Below, piece by piece: positions 45,690-55,931 of a stretch of 64,000 nt of DNA (position 1 is the first letter of the stretch; each line of letters begins with the position of its first letter). The DNA lies in the NCBI GenBank assembly GCA_033977485.1, contig CM066984.1:30175501-30239500 (forward strand). The letters run 5' to 3'. The notes below the pieces were generated by a model. The model saw only the letters and a list, made by a program, of their open reading frames with translations. It was not told the DNA's origin and did not search any database. Source of the DNA: Hydrangea macrophylla (lineage: Eukaryota; Streptophyta; Magnoliopsida; Cornales; Hydrangeaceae). The translations under genes and the position numbers were made by a program.

Positions 45690-48258
45690 ATGCATGCAAA
45701 TAAATAAAAACCTAAAAAGAATCTCTAATTCATATGTACACATAAGGCAAATCTTAATTCTAAGGTGTCGCACATGGAGTCGAAAATCAATAAAATCGAG
45801 AAATAAATAAACTAGAGAGGAGTCGAGGAATCATACTTCAGTGGTGCTACAAAACAAAGGGTTAGTCCACATGATTTGAACAAGATATAATATCAAATCC
45901 TTACTAGCATACCCAAACTTCTAGCTTAAATCTATCAATCATGGAAAGAATTGACATAATCATGAATTCTTTCTAATTAGTTGGAAATACAATGTCTATA
46001 TAGATATATAAGTCTCAACTAGGAGCCAATGTAATGTCCATATAGAGATGGTATAATCCCAACATGGTTACAAGGAACTCACAACTAGGTTCTATTAAAT
46101 GTAACTTTACCCAAAAAAAATAAGTCCTAATTACAAGTATCAACATACATGGATGAATGCATGGACATGAACAAGATCAAGCTATGAACTATTCATTAAT
46201 TTGGATCATTTAGCCTCTAGGTTCAAGTTTAACTATCATTATTTAAAACATGGTTGAAGTCTTAGGTCATATAAAAGATATTTGGATTATCATTTACATA
46301 AAGTTTATCAAAACTGTAATAGGATTTCAGAATTTCCAAAGAGCAAGTCAAACTTTTAAAAATAGAAAAATCTTAATTTTCATGGTTTGATCTTAATGAT
46401 TGTTGGATATGATGTGTCTCTGTGAGTCTACTTTCTAATCCAAAAGAAGTTCAAAGATCAAATGGTCCAATCTCTGGGAATCGGACCAAAACTAGACACT
46501 ACTCAGAATTTTACAAAACTCTGTCTAGAGATTTTGTGTGATTTTTTAAAAAATAGTAAATTAATCAGAATCACTTTAGTCTTTTTAGGGAATCTTATTA
46601 ACACATTTAAATTTATGGGAAAAATTATTTATTGCTTATATAACATGTTTAAGGATCTGATCTATTGAAAACAAAACTGATTTGTTCTAAAATTTTGGAT
46701 AGAGAGGAGTTAGTTCACAAATCCTATGCCAAACCATCCTAACCAGGAAATCTCAACAAAACAAAGCAATTTATATGGTACATACATGAGTTGGGGGAAA
46801 GTTCCAATTGGTCTCGTTTAATTCCAATGGATCATGATTTAATTAAAAATCTTTCATCACAGTCGGTTAATGAATTCACTGCACCAATGTTGACATTTAA
46901 GCCTTGAAAATTGAAAAGTCTAGTTCCTCTCCCAAGTTGACGATCCTTGAAGAACATAGAGTTACTTTATTCAATTCTCCTCCCAATTTAATGATCCTTG
47001 GACACTAAACATGACCAATCCATATAAACCTCCATGGAATATGGAAAGAATTCCTTCAGATTCCAAATTGAAGGATCCAAATCATGATCCAGGACTTGGA
47101 CCCACCAATCATGTATGGATATAACTATAATCTATCTTACTTTCCATAAAAATCATAAGATCATAGAGAATTAAGGGATCAAACTCATGGGAATCAAATG
47201 AGATATTGAAGATCTCATAAATCCCATGAGTAGAATATGAACAAAGAAGAGATAAAATCAAAGTTTAATTGATGAACCAAGTCAAAATTCTTTTAGGAAA
47301 TTTATTTTGCCTCAAATCCTTAGCTACTTAGATTTAATTAATGAAAACAAGTGAGAATTCAATCACATTTCTAGCGGTGTATGATGAAATAAGGTGGGAA
47401 GAGAGTTATTGAAAATTATGTAAAAAGGTCCTGAAGTTCTATGAATTGTGATTGAATTCTATATAAACTAAAACCAAGGTTTAGAAGAATAGCTCTAGAA
47501 ATCCTTAGGTTTTCTTGTTCCTTGGTGAAGATCTTTCAATTCTTCAAGTTCTTCTTCAAATTCGTCTTCAAAATTCTTGAGTTTTCTTCAAAGACTCTCT
47601 CAATTCTTCTCAATTGTATGTATATCTCACCTATTTTCTCCTCTTTTTTCCAAGATCCATATAATGGAGATGAATATCTCCTTATATAGACCACTCTCAA
47701 AGGGTTAATTTGGCAAATTCGGGATAAAAATCCATGTGTAATGATATTCCATACGTAATGAAAAAAAAACAGTTTGTTATAGCAGGCGACACTCAATGAG
47801 TTGTCTGCGGCACTCACTGAATGTCGGTGCGACACTTAGTGATTGCTGACAAAGCACTCAGTGAGTGCCGCCGGCTTCGCCGCGTGTCGTTTCTAATAGA
47901 ATTCCCTCCCTTTTCTTTTTCTTATTCATAACTTATATATAGGGATTTCTTATATATAAATATTTGTTTTTCTTTTCTTTTAAAAAAATTCCTTTTCTTC
48001 CTTTTTATTTTCTTTTCTGATAATTTTCTATATTCTATGTCGAAATCAAGTTTTCCAAACTGCCTTTCTTATACTTATTTCATACCCGAGTTTCCTCGAA
48101 CACTCGGTCTTTTCTTGAAAAGTTTATTGGGACTAAAGAACCCCCCGAAAAACCTGAATCATTTAGAAAATCTTTAAATTCTGCCGGACATTATCGTCAT
48201 CGGTCTAGAGGTAATCATCCCCTAGATTCGACGGTCGGTCAAAATCAGGATGTCTATA
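45690..48258 (-). mobile_element. Tat-related LTR X, reverse orientation
   Basis: On the minus strand it starts TATAGACATCC at 48258 and then reads GGGGATGATTACC, CCGGCAGAATTT and AAGACCGAGTGTTCG, in the same order as the plus-strand copy starting TGTAGACAC at 52469. The TATA box on the minus strand is CTATATAAGGAG (about 47690-47675). Upstream of it is the GCACTCAGTGAGTGC cluster. The left end is not sharply defined; I place it near 45690 where the copia leader stops. 45700-47200 has no coding signal. Confidence 0.68.
47785..47885 (-). promoter_or_regulatory. GCACTCAGTGAGTGC palindrome cluster, LTR X (minus)
   Basis: About four to five copies of the word, including the near-perfect GCACTCA-G-TGAGTGC at 47854-47868. 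It lies about 100-200 bp upstream (minus sense) of CTATATAAGG. The equivalent cluster in the plus-strand copy is at 52925-52970. Confidence 0.75.
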
Positions 48259-49189
48259 GTGGGCTTGACATAATGAATCTGAAATACAAATAATATAACA
48301 TAATTACAATATAGAAATCATAAATATGACAATTTATATGATACATTGGAATTTGTTTAACCAACTCATTAATTGTCTTCAGGATGTCAAGCCTACAAAA
48401 TTAATTCTGTGTGGCGATCATAATCTCATAGCTTGATTGGAAAACCCGTCATGAATGTCGTGCAACTCTTACAAAACAACATATATGACTGCTAAACTTT
48501 TGGTCTCTAAGTTTCTGGATAATGCTCCATGAGAAGTACCTGACCTATTGCTTAGCTAGTGTTCACCATTAACTAGAATCCGATTACAACTATCTCAAGT
48601 AGTGCCTCAATGTAGTGGTCACTCTCTTACACATCTCATTGATTCTATCTAAAGGAAGTTCATATCTAGTAACCACTAAACAGTCTACTCTCCATATGGA
48701 ATGATTGCTCATGGCTGGATGACACATAATATATATTCCACCTTATAATGAACTGTTTATGGAATACCATGGGAGTTATAAAATAAGTCCCTCTTCCCCT
48801 CAATTTTTATAAGAAATTCATACTTATTAAGCAATAAGAAATACCCTCTGTATTAAATAATCACTCATAAATGAGTGACACAAAGTATCTCTCATACTTA
48901 GAATGAACTAATATGAATTTTTAATTTTGAAAAAAAATAAAACCATTGTTTATTCATTACCCATAAATATCCAATATTTATTCATTTGTCAACAATGCCC
49001 ATTTTCTTTAGCAACGATAAATTTAGAAAATCCAATTATCCATCTATCAATTAAATAAAATGAATTTTGATTAAATTAATGATTTTTGCCCATACAATCA
49101 CAAAATAATATATAACACATATATGTAATAAACACGGACAAGCAAACACCCATGCAAAATTAAATAAATAATCATGAATAAAAATAAGC
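48259..49189. other. Unclassified AT-rich sequence
   Basis: No gene, array or LTR boundary recognised. It is flanked by reverse-oriented LTR sequences on both sides and is probably transposon-derived. Confidence 0.45.
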
Positions 49190-49862
49190 CCATCTCTCTC
49201 ATGGCTCTATATCTATAGTGTCAACAAATATTTTGTTAACAAGGCTAGCCAACTCTCGGTAATCACTCCTAGTGATATTCTCGAGGGAATACTTAGCCTT
49301 CTTTTTATAGAAGAGGACAGAATTCCATCTTGACAATATATGTTCCCAACGTTGCATACCTAATTACTCAAGATACCCAGATGTTGATCTTGCAAGACCT
49401 CACTGATTGGTAATTCAAAGCAACCAAGCATACAATTGTGTCCATAATTGTCTCAGGATTAAGAACATATATATGTCTATACAAGTTTAAGTTCCTATTG
49501 ATGGTGATAGCATTTAGGTGTCAATAGGTTTAACTCAGGTCCGTCAATGCACCGCGTGCACTAGCATATTAACCAAGAGTCAAAGACTCTTATGAACGAG
49601 ATTCATCATTCCACCCCATAGACGTCAATCATGCTACAGTGTATACGTGATAAGTTATCTAGACTTATCATCCACTATGAATTATTTAAAACAACAAGGA
49701 TTTGTGATTCATATATTATAAGTGGAATCACATACACAAATGAATCATCTACAGTGATGTTTAAGGATTTCAATCTAATATCCATCTCATGAACTAACAT
49801 TCATAAATGAATTATGATATTCCATTGTCTAACTTACTGGTTTGAGGGCATATTCCCAATAA
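49190..49862 (-). mobile_element. Copia LTR fragment, reverse orientation
   Basis: Reading leftward from 49862 it begins TTGGGAATATGCCCTCAAAC and then follows the LTR at 44354 block by block: GTATACACT-TAGCAT, AATGATGAATC, CTCTTGGTTAATAT, TGCATTGACGGACC, CAATCAGTGAGGTCTTGCAA and ATCTGGGTATCT. Similarity fades below about 49190. It comes from a related but distinct copy. Confidence 0.78.
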
Positions 49863-49879
49863 TGGGATCATTGGGCATA

Positions 49880-50440
49880 CCAAGTTTTAAGCTCAGGGGT
49901 TCGACAGATGTCCCCACCTCTTCCAACAAAACCACTTCCATAAACATGTCCACCCCCACCAGAGGAAGATTATCTTATGGATGATACACCCCTAGTAGTA
50001 GGACCGGTAGAGGGTGATCTAGACAATGACTAGGATGAAGACATTGATAATATGAAGGAGAATGATGAGTAAGACAAGGACGACGATGATGATGGTGAGC
50101 CAAAGGAGAACCCAGAAGAGCCCAACCCTATTAGCATGAACTTGGTAGTTTGAGAAGACATTGTGGTAGCTGAGGGCGATGCAGGTGATGATGCCATAGT
50201 AGCACTTTTACCTGGTGGCATAATACCATAACTTATAATAGAGTGGGCTATAGAGAAGGCAACACATGTAGATGGATTTGTGATTGGAACAATAGAGTTA
50301 GCAAAGGCCATAGAAGAGGCTGAGCAAAGGCATCCCAGGATGATATGGGAGACATTGGAGATGACATAGACGATGAGATCTTGATGGACGATGATGATGA
50401 ACTCAAGGTTTTCCCACAGGATTAGACTTCACTATTTTAA
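49880..50440 (+). pseudogene. Unidentified acidic reading frame, broken
   Basis: One frame is mostly open but has about five stops. It is Pro-rich at the start (CPPPPEEDYLMDD), then very acidic (DKDDDDDGEPKENPEEP near 50070-50120), then a mixed helical part (EWAIEKATHVDGFVIGTIEL near 50240-50300). I do not recognise a family. Codon-like composition in a single frame suggests a former transposon protein rather than chance. A possible Gag-like start (GMDPTGAFKEFMQHMEH) follows at 50911-50965, after an intron-like TATTTCAG. Confidence 0.35.
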
Positions 50441-50974
50441 TCAGATGTGGATGACTTTTGAGTCCAGAATCTTAGGACTTAGATTTACTTTTTGACTATC
50501 AGGACACGTTGTCCACTTTTTGACACTTACGTGGATAACTACTGACCGTAGGCTTTAGTATACATAGTGAGCACTAGTAGTGATCTTGTATATAGTTGTT
50601 ATATGATCCTGTGTAGGGTCATGTACTGCACGATACACAGTTTGATCTACTATTTATTTTGCGGTACATCTTTTGGATATATATATTGCAGATCATCTTT
50701 TGTGATTATCTTTGATGTTATCTTATTCACAATTGATATGCATGCAATTTTATAATTTATATCATGCTTTTTGATTGCCTCATTTTGATGTTGTTTACCT
50801 GAGAATATTTTTAGCTAATTATTAGATCCTTTCTTATGTATACAGCACACGTACACAATGGTTGAACCGACTAGACAATAAACCTAATTAGGTGCACCTG
50901 TATTTCAGGGCATGGACCCAACTGGTGCGTTTAAAGAATTCATGCAACATATGGAGCATGTTAGTGACACTTAC
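50441..50974. other. Spacer with possible gag N-terminus
   Basis: Mostly AT-rich. Only the short stretch encoding MDPTGAFKEFMQHMEH near 50911-50965 resembles the N-terminus of Tekay-type Gag, and it ends where LTR C starts. Treat as tentative. Confidence 0.3.
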
Positions 50975-51069
50975 TCTAATACCTCGTATTTTCGTATATA
51001 TATGAATGTATGAGACTCGATATTATCCCTTGAATAGATGTATGAGCCTTACTCTTCTATTGATAATTT

Positions 51070-51260
51070 TAGTGTTCCAATCGATTGGAACATTTCCTAA
51101 TCTATTTCAAACTTTGGTATCCCAATTGATTGCCCTTTCCCTAATCGATTGAACTCTTACCGACATAACCAATTGAATGCCTCTTCCCCAATCGATTCCC
51201 TTCATAAATACCTAAGTCCAATTCGATTGCCCCTAGTCCCAATCAATTGGTCGGGAGATA
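51070..51260 (+). repeat. CAATCGATTG word cluster, U3 of LTR C
   Basis: About eight copies of CCAATCGATTG/CAATTGATTG-type words. CAATCGATTG is itself a 10-bp perfect palindrome. A downstream cluster with the same word is at 51690-51910. Confidence 0.85.
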
Positions 51261-51689
51261 AACTTGGTCTCCAAGTTTGCATGGGGTGGTGACACTTGGC
51301 AATCTCATTTCCTATATGTATGGGATGATTTAATGGGTTGGGAATCTTTTGACAGAATTTTGAAAGAGATGTTTGGTTATACATACACCTACATACATAT
51401 ATACTTATACGCATACTGTATAGAAGAAAAGGAGAAGGAGAAGGAGAAGAATAAGAAAAAAAAAGGCAGAAGAGGAAGAGAAAGCAGAGAGAGAGAAACA
51501 GAGAGACAGATAGAGAGAGAGAGAGAGCTTTAGCGCCCAAGACCCACACACACAAACACACTTTGGTGAGTTCTAAACTCACTTGGTCCATTCAATATGA
51601 TGTTTTACATGTTCTAAAAGAAGGAAAAATGCAGCAAACATGTCCCTGATACGTTTTATTTCTAGACTACCAATCTCTTGGATGAAGAC

Positions 51690-51910
51690 AAAGTCCCAAT
51701 TGATTGGGCTTTCCCAATCATTTGCCAATGACCTAGACCTAATCGATTGGACATTTATCTAATTGAATGACATGGTATGACTTCTAATTGATTGCAAAAG
51801 TTTGCAATTGATTGACACTGTTTGTGATCTAATCGATTAGACTTTTCCCAATCGATTGTTACTACTTTAATCCTAATTGATTGGACCTCTATCCAAGTCG
51901 ATCGGAAATA
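51690..51910 (+). repeat. Second CAATCGATTG cluster, leader side of LTR C
   Basis: About ten copies of AATCGATTG/AATTGATTG words after the GTGAGTTC...CTCACTT boundary, matching the two-cluster design of LTR A. Confidence 0.82.
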
Positions 51911-52209
51911 ACAGACTATGGATATTCTATGGTAGTTATCACATAAACTGTTTAAGTATTCAGATATCATTTCAAACCTCCTATCTGCGACTAAGTTATA
52001 ACAAAGAAATAATGGGACATATGAGAATTGTATGATTAAGAATAAAAGATTAATCTTATGATGTTAGATAACATATCTATGATGAATCAATGTGATATCC
52101 GTTCATTTAAATCAGAGTAGTCAGGTCATAATGGGATGTCATGTATCAGTGTTAGTATGGAACTTAGTTAGGTTTGTTAGGTTTTGGGATTCTTACGAGA
52201 ATGAGCATT

Positions 52210-52460
52210 TGCTCATGATATGTTCTTAAAAGCCAGTAAGTGGTTGATATGTTCTTAAAAGGTGGTGAGTTGGACCTAGTAGTCTTAAGATAGGCCAGGT
52301 GATCCATGACATGTTCTTAGAAGCCGGTGAGTTATTAATATGTTCTCAAAAGGTGGTGAGCTGGGATCACTGATAGACGTCGTTAGTCGTGGCAATAGAT
52401 TGACATACCTTGTTCAAAGGTTATGTCCCTGTATTGCTGTGAGATGTGAGTATGTTCTTA
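52210..52460 (+). repeat. Degenerate ATGTTCTTAAAAG repeat in LTR C
   Basis: ATGTTCTTAAAAGC/GG recurs at about 52222, 52249, 52310, 52340 and 52451, mostly followed by NGGTGAGTT. Spacing is irregular (about 27-110 bp). It is at the array position of this LTR family. Confidence 0.65.
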
Positions 52461-52468
52461 AAAGCTTG

Positions 52469-53577
52469 TGTAGACACTCTAATTTAGACCAACAGTTGAA
52501 TTTAGGGGATGATTACCTCCGAAGCCGATGATGACATTGTCTGGCAGAATTTGAAATCTTTTAAGGTGATTCAAGCTCTTCAGAAAGCTCTTCGATCTAA
52601 AGAAAAAAGAGGTAATAATAATTTTTTTTGAAAAGATAAAGGAAAGACCGGGTGTTCAAGAAATTTCTGGTAAAAAACATGGAACAAAATTGTCAAAAAA
52701 ATGTGCGTGTGTGTATTTTCAAAATATAAATAATCATACGTAGATATGTTTCTTTAAAAAAGAAGTTTGCCTAAAGAGAATTTGGAAAAAAAAGAAAAAA
52801 GAAAAAAATGGATTTTTTTTTTTAAAGAATAGAAATGAAAATTTGAAAAAGAAATGAAAACAAAAAACATATATATAATCTATGTATGTATATAAATAAA
52901 GATGATGGGGGGCACACGGTGAAGCCGGCTGCACTCGCTGAGTGTCGCGTGGTAACTCAGTGAGTGCCACCTGCTATAAAAAATCTCTCAGTTGTTTTTT
53001 TTTTTAAAAAAAAAATACGTATTCAACAAACAAAGATGCCATTGTACATGGGCTTTTACCCCCCCCCCCCCCCGCCCCCTGAATTTATTGAATCAACCTC
53101 CTAAGATTGGTCTATATAAGGAGATGCTTATCTCCATTATATGGAGAGAGCAATTTGGCAATATAAGAGATACAATTGAGAGATTTTAGGGAGAGAATCA
53201 AGAGAGAATTGAATTAGAAACCATTCATTGCTTGAAGAAGACTTGAAAAACCTTGAAAATTTTCATTAAAGCAAGAAGAATCAGAGGATATTTGGAGGTA
53301 ATCCTCTAATCCAGTTAGTTTTTAGTCTAAATTCAATCACAATTCATAGAATTCTAGGATCTCTTACACAATTTTCAAAAAGACTCTTCCCACCTCATTT
53401 CATCATGCACCACTTGAATTGTGATTGAATTCTCATGTATTGGTTGATTTAGATCTAGTTGATCATGGATTAAGTTTTAAAATAAGCTCCTTAAAAGAAT
53501 ATTTTCTTTGGATCATCAATTTAGTTTGAATTCTCTCTCTCTTTGTTCATACTTTTCTCCTTTTGTTCATGATCTTC
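52469..53577 (+). mobile_element. Tat-related LTR X, forward orientation, 3'-truncated
   Basis: It starts TGTAGACACTC, then GGGGATGATTACC, TGGCAGAATTT and AAGACCGGGTGTTCA, as in the reverse copy ending at 48258. A palindrome cluster is at 52925-52970 (CACTCGCTGAGTG, ACTCAGTGAGTGCC) and the TATA box CTATATAAGGAG at about 53112. Long homopolymers interrupt U3 (T run then A run at 52996-53018; 15 C at 53059-53073). The downstream leader includes GAGAGATTTTAGGGAGAG and AAATTCAATCACAATTCA, the mirror of 47440-47600. It is cut at 53578 by a copia LTR. Confidence 0.78.
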
Positions 53578-54070
53578 TGTTGAGAGTCAATGAGATTTTT
53601 TCTGTAACAAATATTGTGGTCGGGCCATACTGGCACCAACATGATATTGGAATGGGTCCAAAGAAGCCTAATTAGGACGCCAAATAACGGGCTTTTGGAG
53701 TCCCAATCCTTATCGGTTTTCATGTGCCTATATATATATGCATATATATCACATGGAAAACCCAAGAGACATAATAATCTCAGTAGTATTTCTCTCCCTC
53801 ACGTTAATCTCTCTCTATACACTTGGTTTTTCTCTCTAGCTAATCACCAAGGAGCTTGGGATTTAGCGCGTGACTATCATGGGGATGGCTTAAGAAGCGT
53901 CCTCTACGACCAAGGCGATGCATAAGAGAGAACACGGAGGGAACATGGAGCATCAGTTCGTGGGTGAAGACGTCGGGCTCGTAACAACACCGTTCGGCGA
54001 TCCGTCGGGCTATTCCGCTAGGTAACACACCCATACCTGACTCGTATGCTTGCGTGCATATTTATCAACA
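53578..54070 (+). mobile_element. 5' LTR of a second copia element (493 bp)
   Basis: It begins TGTTGAGAG and ends TTATCAACA, a TGTTGA/TCAACA terminal inverted repeat, and is followed after one base by a tRNA-iMet primer site. A TATA box CCTATATATATATG is at 53728-53740, with the palindrome CCTAATTAGG at 53667-53676 about 55 bp before it. The short length and primer type fit copia. Its 3' part is not in view because another LTR interrupts at 55932. Confidence 0.85.
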
Positions 54071-54071
54071 T

Positions 54072-54083
54072 TGGTATCAGAGC
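54072..54083 (+). other. Primer-binding site, tRNA-iMet type (second copia)
   Basis: TGGTATCAGAGC, one base after the LTR end. Confidence 0.92.
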
Positions 54084-55931
54084 CATATAGGTTGTTGATT
54101 CGCCCGTTTATTTTTCCAAAACGAATCTGCCATTAAAGCTTGCTTGAAGCTTTTTCTTACAAATCTCAAAACAAATTTTCAAGTGGGTCTAATACAAAAT
54201 TCCAATAAAGGTTTACATTTTTTATATAGTTGAATCTCATATGATCCCTAGAGTCATCCCATGAAGTCTCATAGGCTAATTATTTCCTATGAAGGAGAAA
54301 TCAGTAACCCTAATTTTTTGATTTTTTTTTTTTTTCAAAATCGATTTTTTTTACTCTATCTTGTGTTGGCGGATTAGGTCCGCAAATCGTGGTGGCTTGT
54401 GACCAAACAGTGACCGGATCTTACGTTTGTTTGGGTAGTAGCGCAGTAATAGTGCATGCACCATGCACCTAAACACTTCCAAAGCTTTGTTATTTACAAC
54501 GAAAATATGGAAAAGATTTGAACTGGATTTTTTTTGGGTTGCCAACAAGGCCTACACGTGCCAAGAACTATTCTTGATAGGCATATGCAATCTTGTGAAT
54601 CTGTGATGATAGGTATGTGCAATCACACAGTAAGGTAATCATTCTGTGTAGTTCATAGACATAAGGCCTTGTTTGGCAAGTTTGGCAAATGATGACCGTG
54701 GACACAAAGATGTGGCCAAACAAAGTCTTGATAGTGTGGCGTTGTGGGGTTGTCTTGTGGTGATACTGCTGGGGAGTAATTGGGGAGAAATTTTTTCTGA
54801 ATTTTTTTGAAATTTTTACAAAAAGCCCTTATAAATATTTGTATTTATTAATCAGCCCACAGTTTATTAAAAACTATGTTTTTAATGAGTTTTGAAAATT
54901 CAGAAATTTTTTTAAAAATATATTTTTTAAATTTATCTATAGTGTTTAGTACACAGTAAGGGACTCTAAGATAATTTTTGTGTAAATTATCATGCATTTT
55001 TGGTATTTTAGAGCATATTATTATGCTTTTAAGCATGTATTTAATTGCTTAAAATAGCCAAAATACGCTATTAATTTTTGTAATTAAGATGGGACATAAG
55101 AGATACTGTTTTAAGACTATGTAAAATTTTGTGGAACCCACAGGTAATTTTTGGTAAATTATCTCAATCATATTAATATTTTAGAGCATCTAATTGTGTG
55201 CTTTTTGACACATATTAAATTGCTCAAAATATTTTTATTGATTATTAGTTCAGGGAATTAACACAATGTGTTTAGAACACTAGTGGTAGCTTGAGAAAAT
55301 TATTTTAGTGTATTTTCTCGCTCTTTGTGACATATTTTAGATCATATACATTGTGTTAAATGCGCAATATTAATTGCTTAAGATATAACCAATTAAAGTT
55401 GTTAATACTTGAATTTAATATCTAGTGTTTTTTATACACTAATTGGAGACTTGAGAAAGTTTTAATGATTATCTCATTTTTGTTTTGGTATTTTAGAGCA
55501 TAAAATTTATGCATATAGGCATTTATTTAATTGCTTAAAATAGCCAAAATAAATTACTAATTTTGAAATTAATATGGGGTGTTTGGAACAACATATTAGA
55601 CCACTGAAAATCTTTGGAGAACAATTTTGTATTTTTGGAGAATTTTTGTTGGTCATAGTTAATTTCGTTTAACTAGATCAATTTATTATGTTAAATTGAT
55701 TCAAAATGTTTTTGGGCCCTTAATAAATTGGTTTTAAATTTAGTTTTAAGAGCTAAATATTACGTTAAAATTAATGAAAAATACAGGATTTTTTCATTGA
55801 TTTTAACGTAATTTATAGGAGCTATCCGGGCTGTACAATAATTATTTTATTGCACATTCTATTATTTTTAGAGGCTCATTGCATTGTTTGTCACGTTTAA
55901 TTACTGTTGTTTATGATTGGTTGACCCTATG
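54084..55931 (+). other. Long AT-rich leader of the second copia, with diverged repeats
   Basis: No Gag frame is present in this 1.8 kb. Phrases TTTTAGAGCAT and AATTGCTTAAAATAGCC recur near 55006/55047, 55179/55225, 55331/55372 and 55487/55528, so four diverged units of about 150-175 bp. An earlier segment (54370-54760) has GGTCCGCAAATCG and AAGGCCTTGTTTGGCAAG, unrelated to the repeats. Confidence 0.6.

Larger units (their letters stand above)
44354..45690 (+). mobile_element. 3' LTR of the copia element
   Basis: It starts TGTTTGGATTGTACCC directly after the purine tract AAGTGGGAG (44344-44352). U3 extends about 1.17 kb to a TATA box (CCTATAAATAGGG near 45519), with a TCGATCGATTGAAC-type cluster just upstream. 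The right end is unclear: the leader with ATTAGGGTTCCCACCAACCC runs to about 45690, where a reverse-oriented LTR begins. A second, inverted copy of its first 600-700 bp is at 49190-49862. Confidence 0.8.
50975..52468 (+). mobile_element. Tekay-like LTR C, 3'-truncated
   Basis: It starts TCTAATACCTCGTATTTTCG, aligned with TGCAATACCCTATATTTTC of LTR A and TGTAATACC of element B (the G of the TG end is mutated). TCGATCGA-type words occupy 51070-51260, then AT-rich TATA candidates near 51380-51410, a GAGAAGGAGAAGG leader, GTGAGTTCTAAACTCACTT at 51567-51585, and a second word cluster at 51690-51910. It is cut at 52469 by LTR X. Confidence 0.75.

Noticed and set aside
50030..50311. Ser-rich minus-strand frame of 93 codons
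   Set aside because: It is the complement of the acidic GAT/GAC-rich stretch and has no motif.
51264..51533. An 89-codon plus-strand frame over the GAGAAGG tract
   Set aside because: It spans the presumed LTR C promoter and a low-complexity leader; the Glu/Lys/Arg tail comes from the purine repeat.
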